Origin: Microvelia longipes | Lineage: Eukaryota > Arthropoda > Insecta > Hemiptera > Veliidae | Direction: 5' to 3' | Assembly (NCBI GenBank): GCA_018340805.1 | Contig: JACMZG010001870.1 | Span: forward strand, 54,046,703-54,110,702 | Length of the DNA: 64,000 nt | Part shown: positions 49,578-59,654 of the stretch, piece after piece | Layout: the number at the start of each line of letters is the position of its first letter | Position numbering within the stretch: the first letter of the stretch is position 1 | Translations under genes and position numbers: made by a program | The notes under the pieces: model-generated | Told to the model about the DNA's origin: nothing | The model's database searches: none | The model's input: the letters and a program-made list of their open reading frames with translations, nothing else

Positions 49578-50629
49578 CTCAGTTGGCTACTTAGTGGGGG
49601 TGGGCTTAATAATAATGTCACAATTTGACCAGGTAGATATATTAATAATATACATACATAATAAATGTTAGATTTAGCATTAATATAATTAAGCGTTAGT
49701 AAATACAAGATGAATAAGATTAAATATTATTAGCAAGCGAGCAATTCATGCATTCAATAAGTACAATCTTAAAATTAACAATAAGTGAGGAACCCCGCAG
49801 AGATATATGTAAATAGATATAGTTGTAAATAAAGGATTATATAGTCTCGTATTAGGTGCTTATGCAATTTAGCTGATAGGGCATAAATCATGGTAATAGG
49901 TGAGATAAATTTAAGATAGTAATATTTAAGATGAGGTATAGCTAGGCAGCCAAGGTTTCCTCAATACTTAAGAGTTAAGATTAATATTTATTAGAACAAA
50001 GATACTTTAATCATAAATATTAGGTTAATAAATCAAATTAAATATTATGAATAAATAGATTATTTATAAGTATGGTAGTTTATGAATTACCTTTTCAATT
50101 ACAAAATTTAACATAAATATAGTGCTATCAACTAAATAATTACAATATTTGCATGCAATGAAATAAGTTCTTAATACTTGCAGAAACAAGGCTCTCTCAA
50201 ACTTAGGCGACGCTGGCAATTTTTTTTACTATATTCCAACTTTTTAAGAAAAAAAAATTAAATTTAGAAAAATATTCATCTTGAAATGAGCAAAATTTTC
50301 TTTAGCTCGCTTCGCTTTGCATTGTTTGTTAACTAAAAAAACCTGATTTTATATAATTATAACTATAAATAATTACTGAATATGCTTAAACCGCAATGGG
50401 GCACATCAAAAAAGATATGTTTTATACTCAAACCTGGACAAGGTACGCTAAAATTTATTTGGATAGTAGATGGCCCCTTTAGATGCAGTTTTGGGAACCC
50501 CTGCATCACTATTTTGATATGATGCTATTCAACTTATTTAACATCAGTGTTCTTTAGGGCTTAGGGAATAATCACCTCTGCGAGGAGTTTTACATTTTGC
50601 TATCAATGTCAGAAATAAGTCTTGAAATA
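49578..50629. other. AT-rich tract, nothing recognised
   Basis: No ORF or repeat of note. Confidence 0.5.
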
Positions 50630-50725
50630 TAAGGGCCTTTGACCCATAGCCTCTACGCAGCCTTGGTCACTCGGGCCACTACGCAGCCCGGGGGCTTCCT
50701 TGCGGACGTTTCACGACCACGTTGT
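50630..50725. repeat. Decayed copy of the GC-rich triloop hairpin repeat
   Basis: It follows the order of 31224-31310 (GGGCC-TTT-GACCC, GCCTC-TAC-GCAGC, GGGCCAC-TAC-GCAGCCC). Many of the differences are CpG to TpG or CpA changes, as expected of old methylation-type decay. Confidence 0.7.
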
Positions 50726-51079
50726 TTAATATTATTTGCTGTTAATTTACGCTAAATTACATGACATTTTGCCATGTATTTAGCGAATTTTTGTCGTCTA
50801 GCTATATCCTGTTTAAGTTCACGAAGTTGTTATTTTAGTATTTATTTTTATACATATCATTTTGCCATGTATCTAGCGAATTTCTGTCGTCGATATGGCC
50901 CGTCGACGTCTACGTATGTACAATAAGATATATGTAGCGTTGACCAATTATCATAAACCCACTGTATACCAAAAGAAAACTTTTTTATTTCTTGGTAATG
51001 ACGTCATAATTAAGTTATCGGCCAATAACGCTACTCACGATGGTCCTACTGATCAGAATCCGTTTCCAATTTCGCCATA

Positions 51080-51240
51080 ATTTCGTGGGATCCATTTTTG
51101 TCCTGTCTGTCTGGGACAGTACGCTAATAATGGCGGAACAAGAGGTAGGGGCCCTTCTTCTATACTACCTTCCTATCATCTAGCACTACTGAACTTAACA
51201 GATATCGTAGAGGTCATTGGATCTAGGCGTATACCTGTAA
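51080..51240 (+). repeat. Partial copy of the 38.7 kb dispersed repeat
   Basis: It contains CCATTTTTGTCCTGTCTGTC, GGGACAGTACGCTAA and AACAGATATCGTAGAGG, matching the interior of copies A and B. It stops before the (AT)n site. Confidence 0.7.
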
Positions 51241-51299
51241 GAAAAGATTATAGTTTCATCTTTCATCAGTTTTAGTTATCGTTCACCATACAAAAGAGT

Positions 51300-51722
51300 A
51301 AACTCTTACATACATTTATGATTTTTTATACAATTTAAAGAAAAATGTCAAGTTTTTTTCGTAATCAAATTGTTTATTTGAGTATAATCTTTAGGTTGAA
51401 AAAAATATATATGATTTTTTAAAATAAAAATACCGTTTTCGTCACTTAGGATTGTCCGATTGAGCTGAGAAACCAGTCGCAATCGTTTTAGAATGACTTC
51501 GACTATATAAAGACTACTTCGAGGTTTTTCCTCTTTACAGGCCTGCTTAGCTCGGCGTGGATCAGTGGAAGCCATTTTTGTCCTATCTCTCTGGGACAGT
51601 AGGCTTACCAGGATGGAGCAAGAGGTAGAGCCCTCTTTTATACTATATCCCCACCCTCTAACACTACTGAACCCAAGATATATCGTACGAGTCTTTGACC
51701 TAGACGTATACATATATACAAG

Positions 51723-51806
<84 letters not shown>

Positions 51807-52083
51807 TATATGTATATACCGTTGCGCCATTTGTGATGGTTCGAAATTGGTCTTAATCGATTCAGCTAGCCGTCTACTTAAACACGAAGTACCTTGTTTA
51901 AAAGCCATTTCAAGTTTCAAACATTTTTTTCATGACGTCATAACTTTGATTGATGACGTCATAATGTTTTTATAAACAATAGGCCTCGTAACCTCCTCGA
52001 CACCTCGCGATTTGCTAAGTTTCGTTTCAATTTGAGAACGCCTTCAAGAGTGTTCGTTCGCCATACGAAAGGGTAGAAACTTT

Positions 52084-52145
<62 letters not shown>

Positions 52146-52281
52146 TATATATATAAACATTTTTGGGACATATTTTTTGTTATCAGGAAGCCAATAGGAA
52201 CCGATTCCGCTCACTCCCACCCTCAACTTCCGTCATCCGAACAACCTCATAAGCGTCATTTTCAAAATGAAAATTCGCTAA
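51300..52281 (+). repeat. 1 kb dispersed repeat with two internal (AT)n sites, copy B
   Basis: It matches 38706-39716 throughout. The (AT)n tracts sit at the same two element positions but with reversed sizes: long at 51724-51820, shorter at 52085-52156. Confidence 0.85.
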
Positions 52282-52464
52282 AATTACATAATATTAAGAT
52301 TAAATCAGCGTTTCGCTGAGGTTTGGAATTTGCTTTTACTTGTCACATAAGTTTTTTTAATGTTTTATATACAATAACGATTATTATTATAATTTTTTTT
52401 TTTAATTTTAAAGAACATAATAAAATAATTTGATAATAAAATAATTTGATAATAAAATAGAATA
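52282..52464. other. AT-rich tract
   Basis: No gene; 'ataatttgataataaa' is repeated in tandem near 52425. Confidence 0.5.
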
Positions 52465-52662
52465 ATCGAAGAATCAGCTACCGTCGATACTTGCTGTTGG
52501 ATATAAATATCCCTGGACCGGTTTCGGCATAACGCCATCATCAGCAGGCGGGGCAACACTCGAGCTCTCAACTAATAAAGTTGAATCAGTGATTAACTTC
52601 TAGTCTCAATGAGCACGACGAGCCCTCTGAAGATAGCGATCGACGGTAGCTGATTCTTCGAT
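52465..52662. mobile_element. 198 bp unit with perfect 24 bp inverted ends, Penelope-terminal-like
   Basis: Positions 52465-52488 and 52639-52662 are perfect reverse complements (ATCGAAGAATCAGC... against ...GCTGATTCTTCGAT). The enclosed 150 bp hold the hammerhead-like fold. Near the right arm, CTCTGAAGATAGCGATC resembles another Penelope-terminal phrase. I take it to be an inverted-repeat remnant of a Penelope-like terminal repeat. Confidence 0.65.
52495..52558 (-). ncRNA. Type I hammerhead-ribozyme-like RNA
   Basis: On the minus strand the three core elements are in order: CTGATGA (52544-52538), stem-loop II with GGC/GCC pairing, and GAAA (52525-52522). Then come ACCGGT as a minimal, self-complementary stem III and GTC ending at 52516, the predicted cleavage site. 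Stem I pairs CCTG (52548-52545) with CAGG (52515-52512), and distally TGTTG (52558-52554) with CAACA (52499-52495), across an internal loop. This is the type I layout described for Penelope-like terminal repeats, where very short stem III forms act as dimers. One U lies unpaired between the core A and stem II, so activity is uncertain. Confidence 0.6.
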
Positions 52663-52973
52663 TGCTTCTTCAACTTGCGGTAAATATAACCTTTTTAATT
52701 TTAAAATAGAATACTAATATTAACTAACTCAAAAAAATGATGCAAAAAAAATAGTGAAAATCATGCAAAGAAAAACTAATAAGATTAAAAGAAACATGCA
52801 AAGAAGTAGTAAAATAAAAGAGAGCATTTGATATTTAGTGCTCTACAATGATGCTAATATTTATTTACTTTATAATACATAAAATAAATAAATTTGTTCT
52901 TGAACACAACTCTAATATAATATTTTATCTCCAGAAGGGTAATTATCAAAACATTTCGGGGCTTGTTTTTATG
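52663..52973. other. A-rich tract
   Basis: No gene or repeat recognised. Confidence 0.5.
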
Positions 52974-53016
52974 TAACCCGGCGGGAAATAATAATTTATT
53001 ATTTCCCGCCGGGTTA
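52974..53016. repeat. 43 bp near-perfect palindrome
   Basis: Two 21-base arms, starting TAACCCGGCGGGAAATAA, are exact reverse complements around a single central T. Confidence 0.9.
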
Positions 53017-53147
53017 TAATCCAGCTTAGCCAAATTAATTATTGAGTAGTTTAAATTACAGATTCAAAAATCTATATAAAGAATTTTGAGTAAACAAAGT
53101 TATGTTGGCAGCACTGATTCATTAAATAAATCCCAGCTGTCTGTAAA

Positions 53148-53689
53148 CTTAGAATAATACTATATATAGAAGGAGCACAGTTCCGTAAACACAATGTAAT
53201 TCTACTGATAACACGAAAGCCGGTTGACTGGTGCAACTAAGTAATGCTGCCAACCTGACAACAAAACATTATTTTAAATATTTGTCATAAATATCTATTA
53301 ATGAAGAAAGATTGAAAGAACAAATATAATAACTTAAAACACCTGCAGAGTATTTAATAAAACTGGTCTTAGATGGCAAAAGGGTGGCGGAATACAAGAA
53401 TCTACATTTAGTTGACGAGGACTACTATTTGTATATAATTTTAATAAATACGTTAAACTACAATTTAAAATGCTTAAAATATTGTAATGCACCGATATTT
53501 ATATTAGTATTTTATGAATAATCAATCATTAATTAGTAATAAAACATAATAATTCAGCAACTGGAAGTATTGCCAACTTTTTTTTAGAAAATTGTATATT
53601 GTTAGGGTGGCAGCATTACTTAGTTGCACCAGTGAACCGCCTTTCGTGTTATCAGTAGTGCTCCTTCTATATATAGTATTATTCTAAGT
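53148..53689. mobile_element. Foldback MITE with about 85 bp arms
   Basis: The left arm (53148-53257) and right arm (53606-53689) are reverse complements, sharing TATATATAGAAGGAGCAC, GATAACACGAAAG and GTGCAACTAAGTAATGC. The left arm carries an extra ~25 bp segment near 53180. It lies about 130 bp upstream of a possible host exon. Confidence 0.8.
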
Positions 53690-53816
53690 CTGTAAACAAA
53701 TAATTTCTTTATCAAATCTGTTTTGACGATAAATACCTAAATACTAAGCTTTTCTTATCTTTCAAGTAATATTCCTGTTATATTTATCATAAAAGGATTT
53801 AGTGCGGTTGTTTACG

Positions 53817-53945
53817 ATGGAAAGTGATAGTAAAATGATAGTAAACGACATAGATGAATTGTTTCCCGATATCCCCGATAATCCTCAACCGTCTTGTATA
53901 GATGACGAAGCAAATACTGTTTATTTTACTAATAGAGCATTTAGG
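53817..53945 (+). CDS. Possible first coding exon of an unrecognised gene
   Basis: ATG at 53817 opens 43 codons of acidic, non-repetitive sequence (MESDSKMIVNDIDELFPDIP at the start). It ends at a plausible splice donor (TTTAG|GTATTT). The composition, with balanced charged residues and no T-rich hydrophobic bias, is unlike the surrounding shadow ORFs. The product is not recognised and no following exon was found. It could also be transposon-derived. Confidence 0.35.
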
Positions 53946-54145
53946 TATTTATATATTTTTGTTTATTATGATATTTGTTTGTTATGAATGTATGTGGTTA
54001 TGTTGTATGTATAATATATTATACAATGTATTTTTAATTTTGCATAAAATAGTATAATTATGTTTCACTGATTCTATATATGAACAAATACAGTTTTTTT
54101 TGTTTCATATATATTGTTTTTCCTTCTGGAGATAAAATTTTTTAT

Positions 54146-54373
54146 GCACCACGTGAATAATGCCTTATTATAACCCTCGTCAAATTATCTCCCTCGGCAA
54201 GCCTCGGGAGCTAATTGTAATTAATCCCTCGGCTAAAGCCTCGGGATTAAAATAAATAATTCCCTCTGCTTGCCCCTCGGGATTTATAGACCATGATTCC
54301 TTCGGCTTTCAGCCTTAGGAATCATTACAGTGACCAGGGTTATAATGGGGGTCATTATTCACAAGGTGCATAA
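54146..54373. mobile_element. MITE carrying four internal hairpins
   Basis: Inverted ends of about 35 bp (TTATGCACCACGTGAATAAT at the left and its approximate complement at the right) flank four hairpins of similar design. These have an outer stem, a small symmetrical TC/TC-type bulge, and an inner GGC/GCC stem. One reads AATCCC..GGCTAAAGCC..GGGATT, and another has TTCC..GGCT..AGCC..GGAA. Confidence 0.75.
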
Positions 54374-54403
54374 ATAACTATTATTTGTTTTGTTTTTTTT
54401 ATT

Positions 54404-55790
54404 CTAAGGGTAGGAATTTTTCAATATATTTTGACGCAGCCTTTTCCACTCAATTCTGTCTAAAGCCGTTCTTTTCCATTTTACGCCGTTACAGCATTGC
54501 CTCATTTCATTGTCCCATTTTAAGGATGGACGACCTTTATTTCTTTTTAAATTTCTTGGGTACCAATCCAAAATAAGTCTGCTCCATCTTTCGTCCTTTA
54601 CTCTTTGAAATGCCCCGCCCATCGTATTCGTACCGATACACGTAGTTTGTTGATGTTTTTCCTTGTTAGCGTCCACGTTTCACAGCCGCATAGAAGAACT
54701 GGTTTGACAACACTCTCCCAGAGTTTTCTTTTCTTCTCTACTTTAACTTCTGAACGATAGAGTGTTCTATAACGGTTGTAAGCCTTCCATGACATGCCTA
54801 TTCTTCTGTTTATTTCTTTCACCATTCCTTTCTTTTTTGCTAAAAGCTTTCCAAGATAAATAAATTCATAGACCTCTTCAATACTCTTGCCTTGGATTAT
54901 GATTTCTTCTGGATCCTGGTCATTATCTTTGTTTTGTCAACATTTATTTTGAGACCTAACTTTTTTGTTTCTTTAATCAAATCATGCAGCATTTGACGGA
55001 TTTCTTCCTTCGATTTTCCGACCAGAAATACATCGTCGGCAAATTTAATTCGATTTAGAGATATACCATTAATTAGAATACCGTAAGACTCCCAATTCAG
55101 GTTTTTGAAGGCTTTCTCAAAGACAGCTGCATAGATTTTGGCTGACGGGATATCACCCTGTCTCAGCCCCCTATTTATTCTCAGATCACAGATCTCCTAA
55201 TTCTATTTTCATTTCAGCATTCTATAGACTTCTTCTAATATCTCTATATAATCTCTCTCAACCATGTTTTCTTCCAAGCTGTCAATTATGCAATCTGTAT
55301 AAAGACTGTCAAAGGCCTTTTCAAAATCTGTAAAGCAGAAGCATATAGGGAATTTGTAGTCTTGGGCTTTATCTATCAATTGATCTGCAACAATTATAGC
55401 GTCATTTGTGGAGAAATTATGTTTGAATCCTACCTGATCTATTGCTGAATTTTCGTCTAGATGACAGCTAATTCTATTAGTAATAACTTTCATGAAAACT
55501 TTGTACACAGAAGATAGTAAATTTATTGGTCGATAGGTTTTGATGTTTAGTTTGTCGCCATTTTTGAAAAGTAAAATTAGTTTAGAATAAAGCCATGATT
55601 GTGGAACTTTCTTTTCTTGTAAAATTTTATTAAATAGGAGGTTCTACAATTATTCTCTTTCCTCCGCATTTGATTTGCTCATTAACTATTTGATCTAAAG
55701 CCCCCGCATTTTCCTGTTTTCAGACTTTTTTACCGCAAACTCTACCTCATCAACTTGGATTGGTTGGATTTTATCCTCATTTCTACATTT
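54404..55790 (-). pseudogene. LINE reverse transcriptase, degraded
   Basis: On the minus strand, from 5' to 3', the remains read SWLYSKLILLFKNGDK with YRPINLLSSVYK near 55540. Next come FTDFEKAFDS (catalytic motif A, near 55320), FADDVFLVG (motif C, near 55030), the thumb KEINRRIGMSWKAYNRYRT, GCETWTLTRK, and RNKGRPSLKWDNEM near 54540. Several frameshifts separate these. It is the same broad family as 34471-35640 but more decayed. No endonuclease is present. Confidence 0.88.
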
Positions 55791-56106
55791 ATAATTATAT
55801 TAACCAACATTATGAAATATAAAACCTATTTCCCTTAAGGTTTCATATTATCATGATTAATGGCAGGAACAGCAATTAGTCAGAAAAAAGTAACTTAGAG
55901 AAATTCCTTGAGGGCTTCTAGGTCGAGACCTTGAAATTCCATAGAGGTTTCTTGGTTGAGAATCTTCAGTTCCGTGGATGTGTTATTTTGGCTAAAATTT
56001 AATAGCTAGTAAGAACATATAGACTTTCTTCTCTTGTTGTTTAACTAAACAACAAAATGTCCTCTAGTTAGATTAAAAGCTCTAGATATTATATTATCTA
56101 GATATT
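55791..56106. other. Intergenic tract, no gene seen
   Basis: Nothing recognised apart from 'ctagatattat' repeats near 56080. Confidence 0.5.
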
Positions 56107-56231
56107 ATAGCTTTTAGCGAATTTCCTTTGGAAATTCGGCTAATGGGATAGGCGTCGTGGCGGAATTCGAACCTCGGACCACGACACAAATCCGTTTCAG
56201 TGGTCCCTAATGACGAAAAAATACGTTTCGC

Positions 56232-56240
<9 letters not shown>
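56107..56240. mobile_element. SINE-like repeat ending in (AT)n, copy 2
   Basis: It matches 47117-47246, with a better preserved start (AGCGAATTTCCTTTGGAAAT, itself a hairpin) and B-box-like GAGGTTCGAATTCC on the minus strand. It ends GCGAGACTTTA before (AT)n. Confidence 0.7.
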
Positions 56241-56284
<44 letters not shown>

Positions 56285-56339
56285 CATATATATATATATA
56301 TAATATATATATATAATATATATATAATTATATATATAT

Positions 56340-56384
<45 letters not shown>

Positions 56385-56385
56385 T
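56241..56385. repeat. (AT)n microsatellite
   Basis: About 140 bp of AT with GT and AAT interruptions. Confidence 0.95.
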
Positions 56386-56559
56386 AGACACTTTCTTGTA
56401 AACACTCGGATCTTTCGAACGGATTAATATTTTTTAACCAAACTTGGTACAAAAATCAACCTTCGGGAGGACACGAACCCTATTGAAAACCAGGTTTTGT
56501 GACGTCATCAACCGGTTTGCTGAGTCAGCGAAATTTTCAAAAAATCGGCAAAATTCAGG

Positions 56560-56985
56560 GTTAATATTTTTTGCCGCGAAAAAGGTCAATATTTATATTC
56601 TTTGAGACGCTGAATCGAATGAAACCGGTCCGAAGACGATACGACCACTCAAAGTGACCAAAAAGTCGAAAAAACCATCGTAAATTACCAATAACCAAAA
56701 TTTAGGTCGATGAAAAAAAAATGTCGAGTAGGGTGTCGTTTTCTATGTAATTTTGGGCGCTGAATCGAATGAAACCGAAGACAATATGACCACTTTAAGT
56801 TACCAAAAAGTCAAAAACCACAAAAAATATAGAAAACCAACATTACGGTCGTTGAAAATTAAATTTCGAGTAGGGTGTTTTTCAATGTTTTTTGGGCCTC
56901 TGAGTTGAATGCAGTGGTCCGGAGTCAATACGACCACTCAAACTCAGGGTACCTGGGTTCACATCCTGGAAGGGTCGATAATTTT
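56560..56985. repeat. Tandem repeat of about 140 bp units, three copies
   Basis: CGCTGAATCGAATG or a variant recurs near 56611, 56757 and 56895. Each is followed by GACCACT(C/T)(A/T)A, and the first two by AAAAAGTC. The last unit ends in a GGGTTCACATCC box and 'tcgataatttttta', as at 37740, directly before a foldback element. Confidence 0.75.
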
Positions 56986-57025
56986 TTATCGTTTTTTTAC
57001 CTAATATAAGTTTACAACTAAAAAT

Positions 57026-57727
57026 AATTCTGGCGCGGTGGTCCGCATGTCGGGCGAATTTCCTTTGGATGCGTGTTTCCGTGCTTTTTACATTATATAA
57101 GTTTACAACTAGTAAATAAATAATTCCGGCGCGGTGGTCCGCTGTCGGGCGAATTTCATTTAGAATGCGTGTTTCCGTGCTAAACAACCATTTCTTGCTT
57201 ATGCAAGAACCATGCCCATTGCGTGGTTCCGGTTCATGCTTTAGAACCTACGCAGTTACTCAATTGTCAAGCACTGCTCGTTACTCATTTTGTCTGTATT
57301 TTCCAAAGGAAATGCGCTAAAACCTTTAAAGATAACTGTCTAAGCTTAAAGATAAGTAACTAATCTTTAAACTAGTGCAAATAATAGTGCTTACTTCTAA
57401 TTTTAGAGGCATAGTTTTGTACAACAACTGGATGATTATGCGCATTTCCTTTGGAAAATACAGACAAAATGAGTTACGAGCAGTGCTTGACAATTGAGTA
57501 ACTGCTTAGGTTCTAAAGCATGAACCGGAACCACGCAATGGGCATGCTTCTTGCATAAAGAAATGGGTTGTTTAGCACGGAAACACGCATTCTAAATGAA
57601 ATTCGCCGACAGCGACCACCGCGCCGGAATTATTTATTTACTAGTTGTAAACTTATATAATGTAAAAAGCACGGAAACACGCATCCAAAGGAAATTCGCC
57701 CGACATGCGGACCACCGCGCCAGAATT
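57026..57727. mobile_element. 702 bp palindrome made of nested foldback elements, copy C
   Basis: The left ~290 bp (57026-57315) and right ~288 bp (57440-57727) are nearly perfect reverse complements. They start AATTCTGGCGCGGTGGTCC and end with its complement. Each arm contains the family's terminal sequence twice, at 57026 and 57122 on the left, so a full foldback sits symmetrically inside the ends of another. The loop is about 125 bp. Confidence 0.9.
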
Positions 57728-57843
57728 TTTAGGGTTTCGAAGATAATCTTCGAACCACCAAGTTGAAATTTGGTGTACATGTGTAACTATTTTATCCAAC
57801 AACAGGAAAAATATAGCCAACTATCTCACTCACGCATCAGTCG

Positions 57844-57877
57844 ATTTATGAGCGAATGCGCACATTCGCTCATAAAT
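57844..57877. repeat. 15 bp perfect hairpin with CGCA loop
   Basis: ATTTATGAGCGAATG pairs exactly with CATTCGCTCATAAAT. Another short palindrome (TTCGAAGATAATCTTCGAA) lies at about 57737. Confidence 0.85.
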
Positions 57878-58219
57878 ATGCATCGCTTTTTCAAAATGGC
57901 GGCTATTAGACCCGCCAAAAATATCGATAACCACCAAAAAATGCTTGTCCCCCCCTCTCTCTTAAGCCAAAAGGAAAAGCTCTTTACGGGCCATAGAAAT
58001 TCTTCGGAAAAAAGGTTTCAAAAGTTTATTTTAGCAATTGCAAAATTGCACATACGCGCACGCGCAAAAAAAGTATTTTTTGAAAAAATCATGTTGGGAA
58101 TCAAATCGTAGGTATCAATAAGTAGAACACAAATATGCATCGCTTTTCTAACGCCTTGTTTTAAATGTTTCCCTTAAAGTTGATATTAACAAACAAGCAT
58201 GCTTGTTTGTTTCTTCAAA

Positions 58220-58361
58220 ATAATTGTCATCCTCATCAGCAATACCCTAAGAAAGGAGATGTGCAAGTAGACACAAGTGAACAACACTGAGTGATCAGAG
58301 TTGTTCACTTGTGTCTACTTTATCATCTCCTATCTTAGGGTATTGCTGAGGATAACAATTA
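58220..58361. mobile_element. 142 bp foldback element
   Basis: Two arms of about 60 bp are reverse complements with few mismatches, sharing TACCCTAAG/CTTAGGGTA and GTAGACACAAGTGAACAAC/complement. They are separated by an 18 bp loop. Confidence 0.85.
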
Positions 58362-58439
58362 TGTAGTTAGTCCAAACAATTGTTTAATTGATAATTGAAA
58401 TCTGTATTGTTGTTTGTTTAAAACCTTTTTTGCAATGAT

Positions 58440-59500
58440 CGTGTACAAGGCTACAGTAATCTTTGTACCAAGTATAAGTTTCGTTGCTAGAAGCTATCCT
58501 GTAAGTAAGGTGGAACTCTATTGAGGTTCATGCCAGTACAATGTAAGGATTGTAAGGAGGAGAAAAGAATTGTACTGACTGCAATATATACTCAGAGTAA
58601 GTATTACTGTAACTGCCAGAGTATTATTATAACTTGGGGCAAGAATATTATAGACTAGGACAAGTATTGCTAATAAATGAACTACTCTACGGAAGTACTA
58701 CTGTACTAGGTACAGTCTCAACTGTTATTTTTCGCAAGGACTAAGAGCTAAAATGAAGTAGTAAATAACACCTGTGACAGTTCTACTAGACTCAAGACAA
58801 GTATAAACTTGTACTCCTAGCAAGTATAAGAATTCTTGGCTGATATGCCCGAGAGTATAATTGTTCTTCTTGCAATTGCAGATTTGTTTTGGTACCATCA
58901 TAATTAAACTTGTTGCAAATGTACTTACACTTAGCACAAGTACAATTTTTACCTCCGTCAACCTGTATTTACTTCTTACCAGTACAACATTATGTATGCG
59001 TCAGTCATAACCGAGTTTACACAAAGGACAGTTGTACTTGTGACAAGTAATGCCTATTCTTAAGGATGGCATAGATTGGCTTTGGTACTAACAAATGTAA
59101 CTTGTTGCAAATGTAGTTGTACTTATCACAAGTACAAGTTTCACCATCAGCAACCTTTACTTAATTGTACCAGTACTAGACTTTGCTTGAGTTAGTCATA
59201 AGAGAGTTAACACAACAAAAATTATACTTGCTACAAGTATAACTAGTATTATAATATTCCTAGTAGTACTAGCAGCAAGTATAATTATTGCCTACAATAA
59301 TGCTATGTTAGTATCGACAGAAGAAATAGGCTTCTAAGACTTGTCACAAGTATTAACGCCTATTTCTGCTTTCAATCTAATTATACTAGTGACAGGTATA
59401 TCGCCAACAAGTTTACCAAGTTCTTGTCGTGAGGCCACTGGCGTTGGTTCTATAATAAGTATAATTAACACTCGTCTGAATTCCACTAGCATTCTCACTA
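58440..59500. repeat. Diverged tandem repeat of about 190 bp with ACTTG...CAAGT hairpins
   Basis: The phrase AACTTGTTGCAAATGTA recurs at about 58909 and 59098, with similar order afterwards (ACAAGTACAA, GTCAACCT/AGCAACCT, CCAGTAC, AGTCATAA). Many short hairpins of ACTTG-NNN-CAAGT form are scattered through it, e.g. near 59035, 59228 and 59339. No gene is seen. Confidence 0.6.
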
Positions 59501-59654
59501 CCAATCATTTTTTTCAGTGCACATAAAGGCGCGCGAAGCGAGCCTTAGGGTTTTATGGATATTTTAATCATATACTCTTAAGAACGTACTGATATGCAAA
59601 CACATAAAGGCGAACCCTTAAATCTTATTTTATGTTTTAAATTTTTCTTTAAAA

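Noticed and set aside
50895..51080. 61-codon ORF beginning MARRRLRMYNK
   Set aside because: Lies inside repeat-derived sequence that also occurs elsewhere; no evidence of a gene.
57770..58111. 113-codon plus-strand ORF after the large palindrome
   Set aside because: Basic, no domain recognised, and overlaps a 15 bp hairpin and repeat sequence; probably chance.
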